Shown piece after piece: positions 14,662 through 18,476 of a DNA stretch of 18,476 nucleotides. A program made the position numbers and the translations under genes. The notes beneath the pieces are model-generated. The model saw only the letters and a program-made list of their open reading frames with translations, had not been told where the DNA came from and did no database searches. This stretch comes from ZC4RG30 sp031424095 (GTDB lineage Bacteria; Pseudomonadota; Gammaproteobacteria; Steroidobacterales; Steroidobacteraceae): assembly GCA_031424095.1 (NCBI GenBank), contig JANPGU010000078.1:1-18476 (forward strand), read 5' to 3'. Every line of letters starts with the position of its first letter. Within the stretch, counting starts at the first letter, position 1.

Positions 14662-15860
14662 TTGGCGACCTTCTTCTTGCGCTGCAGACCTTCGAATGCA
14701 CCTTCGATCGCGCTGACCGCGCGCATCACGGGATTGTCGCCCGGCCACTGCAGGCTGCTGCGGAACAGCCAGATGCCGAACACACCGAAGATCACCACCG
14801 GCGCCCACACCGCGATCCAGGCGGTGACACGGCCGGTCTCGGCCAGACTTTCTCCGAATTGCAGCGCCTGGTTCAGTGCCAGCAGTGCAAGCGTCGCGAA
14901 CACGGTGCCAGGCGCACGTCGGCCACGCTTTGCCGCCATGCCCAGCGGCAAGGCCAGCAGTGGCAGCAGCAGGGGCAGGAAGGTTCGCGCTACGCGGCCG
15001 TGGAATTCGCCTTTGACCTGCGCCGGCTCGAGGGCCGCCTCTTGCACCTGCGGCGAATTGACAGCCAGTTCCGGCAGCAGCAATTCACGCACCGAGCCGC
15101 CACGGGCGCGAAATGGTGGCGGCACCGCAGTGAAGTCCTCGTTGATGCGGCCCTGCGCGAACTTCACCACGCGCACCGTGCCCGCAATGTTGTCGCGCGC
15201 GATCATGCCGTTCTCGAGTTCCAGCAGCAGCCGCGTGCCATCTGCAGAAGGCACCAGCCTGCCCCGCTCGGCCGTGATGATCTCTTCGCCTGCCTCGCTG
15301 CGACGTTCGACAAACACGCGCGTCAGCTGTCTGCCATCTGCGCCCACGGAGTCCGCGCCAAGGGTGAAGCCCTGCTTGACGGTGACGAAACGATTGTCTT
15401 CCATGCGCGCGTTCCAGCCAGTCTGGCGCACCTGGTGAACATTGAGCTGGTAGCCGTAGCGGGTCTGCGGCTGCAGATATCCGAACAGGTAATAGTTGAA
15501 GGCACACAGCGCCAGCGCCACCAGGAAATAGGGCGCTGCCATGCGCGTAATGGAACGACCAGTGGCGAGCATCGCGTCGAGTTCGTTGTCGTCGCCAACG
15601 CGCGCAACAGCCATGAAGATGGCCGCAAAAAATGCCGCGGGAATGGCGAGGCCGAGATAGTGTGGCACCAGCGTCCCCGCCATCTTCAGCACCAGCAGCG
15701 AGCTGGCGCCGGTGGCTGCCGCCATATCGAACAGTCGCAGCAGCCGCTCCAGCAACTGCGCCAGCAGCAGCACGCACAGGCAGAGCACCAGCGGCCCGAA
15801 CAGGCCGCGCAGGGTGTACCAGTCAAGCCGGTCCGGCAGCCGGTGGCGCAAAGACGGCAT
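14658..15860 (-). CDS. lptF: LptF-like inner-membrane permease (YjgP/YjgQ family)
   Basis: This 400-residue partner of the LptG-like protein has an N-terminal amphipathic stretch, then a helix (L-V-L-C-L-C-V-L-L-L-A-Q-L-L-E-R-L), further helices around L-A-I-P-A-A-F-F-A-A-I, and a coupling-helix motif D-N-E-L-D-A-M-L-A-T-G. A periplasmic domain (about 140-270, R-M-E-D-N-R-F-V-T-V-K) follows, then C-terminal helices with P-L-L-A-L-P-L-G-M. It is longer than most LptF by a basic C-terminal tail ending K-K-K-V-A-K. The frame is open to 15902. ATG 15860 is the simplest start, 13 bp after the HIT stop; GTG 15881, overlapping that stop, is possible. The gene pair is not beside pepA, the usual neighbour of lptFG in many proteobacteria, but lies in a sphingolipid locus. 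Confidence 0.88.
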   Translation of the reverse strand: MPSLRHRLPDRLDWYTLRGLFGPLVLCLCVLLLAQLLERLLRLFDMAAATGASSLLVLKMAGTLVPHYLGLAIPAAFFAAIFMAVARVGDDNELDAMLATGRSITRMAAPYFLVALALCAFNYYLFGYLQPQTRYGYQLNVHQVRQTGWNARMEDNRFVTVKQGFTLGADSVGADGRQLTRVFVERRSEAGEEIITAERGRLVPSADGTRLLLELENGMIARDNIAGTVRVVKFAQGRINEDFTAVPPPFRARGGSVRELLLPELAVNSPQVQEAALEPAQVKGEFHGRVARTFLPLLLPLLALPLGMAAKRGRRAPGTVFATLALLALNQALQFGESLAETGRVTAWIAVWAPVVIFGVFGIWLFRSSLQWPGDNPVMRAVSAIEGAFEGLQRKKKVAK

Positions 15861-15873
15861 CGGGCTCGCTGGC

Positions 15874-16317
15874 TCAACCACTGCTGATCTGCCACGCCGC
15901 ATGCAGACGCTGCAGCAGCAAGGTGCACGCTGCGGCCTCCGGCACAGTTGCCGGCTCGAGTGCCGGCTGACCCGGCCAGCCCGGGTCCGGAAAAGACAGG
16001 CCGGCGAACTCGCGCGGCTGCGAATAGCGCGGGATCACGTGAAAATGCACATCGGGGTCGACCATCATCAGCATCAGGTAGTTGATGCGCTCATAGGCGA
16101 CCACAGCGCGCAGTGTGGCTTCGACACGCTGCACGACCTGCTGCAGATCGGAGAAAGCGGCCGCGCTGACTGCCGAGAAGGCCTGCACGTCTTCACGACA
16201 CACCAGCACCAGCGAACCCAGGGTGGGCTGGCGCGGGCGCAGCAGCACGGACCAGTAGTCGGTCTGTGCCACGCGCGTTGCAGGGTCGCCGAACTTGAGT
16301 TCTGTTGCATTGGCCAT
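15874..16317 (-). CDS. HIT family protein (histidine triad, nucleotide-phosphate hydrolase/transferase)
   Basis: This 147-residue cytosolic protein has the HIT core: N-Y-L-M-L-M-M-V-D-P, then V-H-F-H-V-I-P-R-Y. The triad pattern reads D89-V-H91-F-H93-V-I, so the first triad His is Asp while the presumed nucleophile H91 and H93 remain. G-S-L-V-L-V-C-R-E-D-V (about 34-44) is the usual preceding strand region. HIT enzymes cleave or transfer nucleotides on phosphoanhydrides or phosphoramidates; the substrate here is unknown. Its place between the phosphoesterase (six bases upstream) and lptF (13 bases downstream) makes co-transcription very likely. Handling of a nucleotide-activated head group is possible but speculative. 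Confidence 0.88.
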   Translation of the reverse strand: MANATELKFGDPATRVAQTDYWSVLLRPRQPTLGSLVLVCREDVQAFSAVSAAAFSDLQQVVQRVEATLRAVVAYERINYLMLMMVDPDVHFHVIPRYSQPREFAGLSFPDPGWPGQPALEPATVPEAAACTLLLQRLHAAWQISSG

Positions 16318-16323
16318 GGCACA

Positions 16324-17247
16324 TTATCCCATGTCTGGCAGGCGCAGCTCGTAGCGCGCGGCGTCCACGAAGTCGCCTGCTGCCAGCGACCATTGCCGCA
16401 CCAGAACCTGCGCCCATCGTGGCCCTGCTGGCGGCGGCAGCGTCAGCAGCTGCCAGCGCGCCGCCTCGTCGCGCGGATTCGGCGATGCCGACGAAGAAGG
16501 GACGCACAGTACCGGGATCGGTCCCTGCGGCCCGGCGACAGCATCCAGACGGGCATTGCGCGCGTGTCCGTGCAGCACCAGATCGGCACCTGACCTTTGC
16601 AGCACTGCGCGCAAACGGCCGCGATCGGACAGCGCCTTGCGCCAGCGCACGGCGCCATCGGCAACGGGATGATGCATCAGCACCACCCGCAGCCGGCCGG
16701 CCTGCCCTTCTTCGCGCAGCACGGTTTCCAGTCGCGCCAGCTGCGCTTCACCCAGACGCCCCGAGGCCAGCAACGGTGCGGTGGGCACCGCAGTGCACAG
16801 GCCGATGAAGGACACTGACTCATGGCGCACTACATAGGGCCATTGCTGCACATCACCCATCCAGCCCGCCCAGAGTCCGAGGCCCTGCGGTGGCGGCACC
16901 GCCACCAGTGCGTCGTGATTGCCCGGCACCACACTGACCTGGCTGCGTGCTGCAAGCGTCTGCAACCAGGCTTGCGCAGCGCGATATTCCGCGGGCAGCG
17001 AGAAGTTGGTGATGTCACCGGTCACCGCGACATGAGCCAGCTCGCGCGACAGAAGATCCTTCTGCAATGCTTCCAGTATTTCCGGCCGCTGCACAGCCTG
17101 ACGGCGGCGCCATGACCACACGCTGAGCTGCCGTTTGGAGAATCGCTGCGCCCAGCGCAGCTGTGGCTGATGCGGCAGGTGCAGGTCCGAGATATGCGCA
17201 AACACGAAGGCGTTCGTCGATAATGCCGGGCCGGATTCAGACTCCAT
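16324..17247 (-). CDS. Calcineurin-like metallophosphoesterase
   Basis: This 307-residue protein carries all blocks of the binuclear metallophosphoesterase fold: D21-L-H23 in A-H-I-S-D-L-H-L, T-G-D-I-T-N, P-G-N-H-D, L-M-H-H-P and L-H-G-H-A. The last block is GHxR-like (H-G-H-A-R) where many members have GHTH. There is no signal peptide, so it is cytosolic or membrane-peripheral. The family includes LpxH and cyclic-nucleotide and phospholipid phosphoesterases; the substrate cannot be told. It heads the - strand set (phosphoesterase-HIT-lptF-lptG) and is divergent from the CDP-alcohol transferase. The frame is open to 17319. ATG 17247 leaves 16 residues before the first conserved strand; ATG 17268 is an alternative that would overlap the divergent gene. 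No clear Shine-Dalgarno precedes either. Confidence 0.9.
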   Translation of the reverse strand: MESESGPALSTNAFVFAHISDLHLPHQPQLRWAQRFSKRQLSVWSWRRRQAVQRPEILEALQKDLLSRELAHVAVTGDITNFSLPAEYRAAQAWLQTLAARSQVSVVPGNHDALVAVPPPQGLGLWAGWMGDVQQWPYVVRHESVSFIGLCTAVPTAPLLASGRLGEAQLARLETVLREEGQAGRLRVVLMHHPVADGAVRWRKALSDRGRLRAVLQRSGADLVLHGHARNARLDAVAGPQGPIPVLCVPSSSASPNPRDEAARWQLLTLPPPAGPRWAQVLVRQWSLAAGDFVDAARYELRLPDMG

Positions 17248-17256
17248 AGGTTGCCG

Positions 17257-18378
17257 ATGATGCCACATGCGACTGCCGCCCAACCCGCCATTGCCAGCCG
17301 GATAACGGGCGAATCGCACCTGCGCATCTGGAGCCTGCCGGCGGCAGAGCGGCTGCGCCGCTTGTGCAAGCGTGCAGGCGCAACGGCCAGCGTGGAATCC
17401 GCCGAGCTGGTGCTGCTGCTGCGTGCCGACTGGGTCTATGACGATCCGCTGGTGCGCGGCCTTGCGAAACAGGCGCAGCCCTGCAGCATGTGGGCGAACA
17501 ATGGCAGCTGCGTCGCCATGCTCGTGCCGCCTGCACGCAGCGATGAAGCCGCGGCTCTGCTGCAGAACTCACAGGCGCCGCCAGATCTGCCGCGCCTCAC
17601 CGCCGCGCAGGTTGCAGGCCAGTACAACGATGCATTGCGCAAACGCGAACCGCCTTACCTGTTGCCGCTGACGGAGGAAGGTCTCGGCGCCATCGAGGCG
17701 CGTGTATTCGCGGGCTCGTACAAAGGGGTGACCGACTTCGTCACGCTGTACCTGTGGCCGCGCCCGGCGCGGGCATTCACACGGATCTGCGCGCACCTCG
17801 GCATCACGCCGAACATGGTCACCACTGCCAGTCTGGTGCTGGTGCTGCTGGCAATGTGGGCCTTCTGGCGAGGTCAGTACGCATGGGGACTGCTCGCCGC
17901 CTGGGGCATGACGTTTCTCGATACCGTGGACGGCAAGCTGGCGCGCGTGACGCTGCAGTCCTCGCCCTTCGGCGATATCTACGATCATTCCATCGATCTG
18001 CTGCACCCGCCGTTCTGGTGGTGGGCATGGGTGGTGGGACTCGCAGCGGTGGGACTGCCGCTGGCACCCGACTCCATCGCATTGAAGGTGATCATTGCGG
18101 GTTACATCCTGCAGCGACTCGAAGAAGGCCTGTTCATCAAGTTCTTCAAGATGGACATGCATGTGTGGCAGCGCTTCGACAGCCTGCTGCGGCTGGTCAC
18201 GGCGCGGCGCAATCCCAATCTCGCCATCCTCACGGTTGCCGTGCTGTTCGGTCGCCCTGACGTGGGCCTGAACATCGTGGCGGTGTGGGTGGTGGTGTGT
18301 CTGGTCCTGCATGCAGTGCGCCTGCTGCAGGCTGCGCTGGCTCGCCGCAGCGGACCGCTGCGTTCCTGGCTGGCGTGA
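17257..18378 (+). CDS. CDP-alcohol phosphatidyltransferase with a soluble N-terminal domain
   Basis: This 373-residue protein has about 150 soluble residues and then a membrane-embedded CDP-alcohol phosphotransferase domain with the complete catalytic motif: D222-x2-D225-G226-x2-A229-R230-x8-G239-x3-D243-x3-D247. Around it lie about six hydrophobic segments. The sequence leading into the membrane (Y-K-G-V-T-D-F, then L-G-I-T-P-N-M-V) resembles the CDP-alcohol transferase half of bifunctional inositol-phosphate cytidylyltransferase/transferase proteins. The N-terminal part, with L-L-L-R-A-D-W-V-Y-D-D-P-L-V, looks like a remnant nucleotidyltransferase fold lacking its G-x-G-x-R loop. The enzyme would transfer an alcohol phosphate from a CDP donor to a hydroxyl acceptor. 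ATG 17257 follows AGG by six bases; TTG 17251 and ATG 17260 are alternatives. It overlaps the next gene by GTGA. Confidence 0.87.
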   Translation: MMPHATAAQPAIASRITGESHLRIWSLPAAERLRRLCKRAGATASVESAELVLLLRADWVYDDPLVRGLAKQAQPCSMWANNGSCVAMLVPPARSDEAAALLQNSQAPPDLPRLTAAQVAGQYNDALRKREPPYLLPLTEEGLGAIEARVFAGSYKGVTDFVTLYLWPRPARAFTRICAHLGITPNMVTTASLVLVLLAMWAFWRGQYAWGLLAAWGMTFLDTVDGKLARVTLQSSPFGDIYDHSIDLLHPPFWWWAWVVGLAAVGLPLAPDSIALKVIIAGYILQRLEEGLFIKFFKMDMHVWQRFDSLLRLVTARRNPNLAILTVAVLFGRPDVGLNIVAVWVVVCLVLHAVRLLQAALARRSGPLRSWLA

Positions 18379-18476
18379 CGCGCGCGGCGCTGCAGTCGCG
18401 CATCAGTGACGAGCTGTCGGGGGCGGCTCCCGATGCAGTGCTGGCACTGGCCGCGGAGCTTGCGCGCCGTGGCGGC
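18375..18476 (+). CDS. Start of an unidentified gene (3' truncated by the window)
   Basis: GTG 18375 overlaps the TGA of the CDP-alcohol transferase gene, and the frame stays open for 34 codons to the window edge. The visible residues (S-R-I-S-D-E-L-S-G, then A-V-L-A-L-A-A-E-L-A-R-R-G-G) form an amphipathic helical start. This resembles the lead-in of some nucleotidyltransferase-fold proteins encoded beside CDP-alcohol transferases, but no catalytic motif is inside the window, so no function is assigned. The four-base overlap implies the same transcript and a linked role. Confidence 0.6.
   Translation, partial: MTRAALQSRISDELSGAAPDAVLALAAELARRGG

Noticed and set aside
13939..15438. 499-codon open frame on the + strand opposite lptG/lptF
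   Set aside because: Low-complexity Gln/Arg/Ala-rich translation without motifs; the opposite strand encodes two membrane proteins with normal family length.

Overview
The window is GC-rich, densely packed DNA from a Gram-negative bacterium, most likely a proteobacterium. An LptF/LptG pair implies an outer membrane, and many genes overlap their neighbours by four bases. It splits at about 7.2 kb into two functional blocks that converge on each other.

Block 1 (about 378-7214, + strand) is a four-gene nitrogen-scavenging operon: two DUF1989 proteins (the former 'urea carboxylase-associated proteins', now assigned as carboxyguanidine deiminase subunits CgdA and CgdB), a 1203-residue biotin-dependent carboxylase of the urea/guanidine carboxylase family, and allophanate hydrolase. 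Between cgdB and the carboxylase lie two GC-rich hairpins, each closing an ACGA tetraloop, just upstream of the carboxylase start. This is the architecture of the guanidine-II (mini-ykkC) riboswitch. It supports guanidine rather than urea as the substrate: guanidine -> carboxyguanidine -> allophanate -> ammonia + CO2. A partial unassigned gene ends at 150.

Block 2 (7255 to the right edge) looks like a sphingolipid locus. On the - strand an adenylate-forming fatty-acid ligase, an acyl carrier protein and a serine-palmitoyltransferase-like alpha-oxoamine synthase form one operon (10538->7255). A divergent + gene encodes a LicC-like nucleotidyltransferase. A second - strand set (17247->11578) encodes a metallophosphoesterase, a HIT protein, LptF, LptG, a GNAT-like protein resembling bacterial ceramide synthase, and a MobA-like nucleotidyltransferase. 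At the right edge a + strand CDP-alcohol phosphatidyltransferase overlaps the start of a further gene that runs off the window.

Inferred joint role: ligase, ACP and Spt would make a 3-keto long-chain base, and the bCerS-like protein would N-acylate it. The nucleotidyltransferases and CDP-alcohol transferase would build a phosphorylated polar head group. The LptF/LptG pair, which lacks the usual pepA neighbour, could move the lipid towards the outer membrane. The expected ceramide reductase (CerR) is not in the window. The guanidine-II call and the lipid-synthesis core are the firmest parts; the head-group and export roles are inferences from gene context. I saw no tRNA, rRNA, CRISPR array or insertion sequence.
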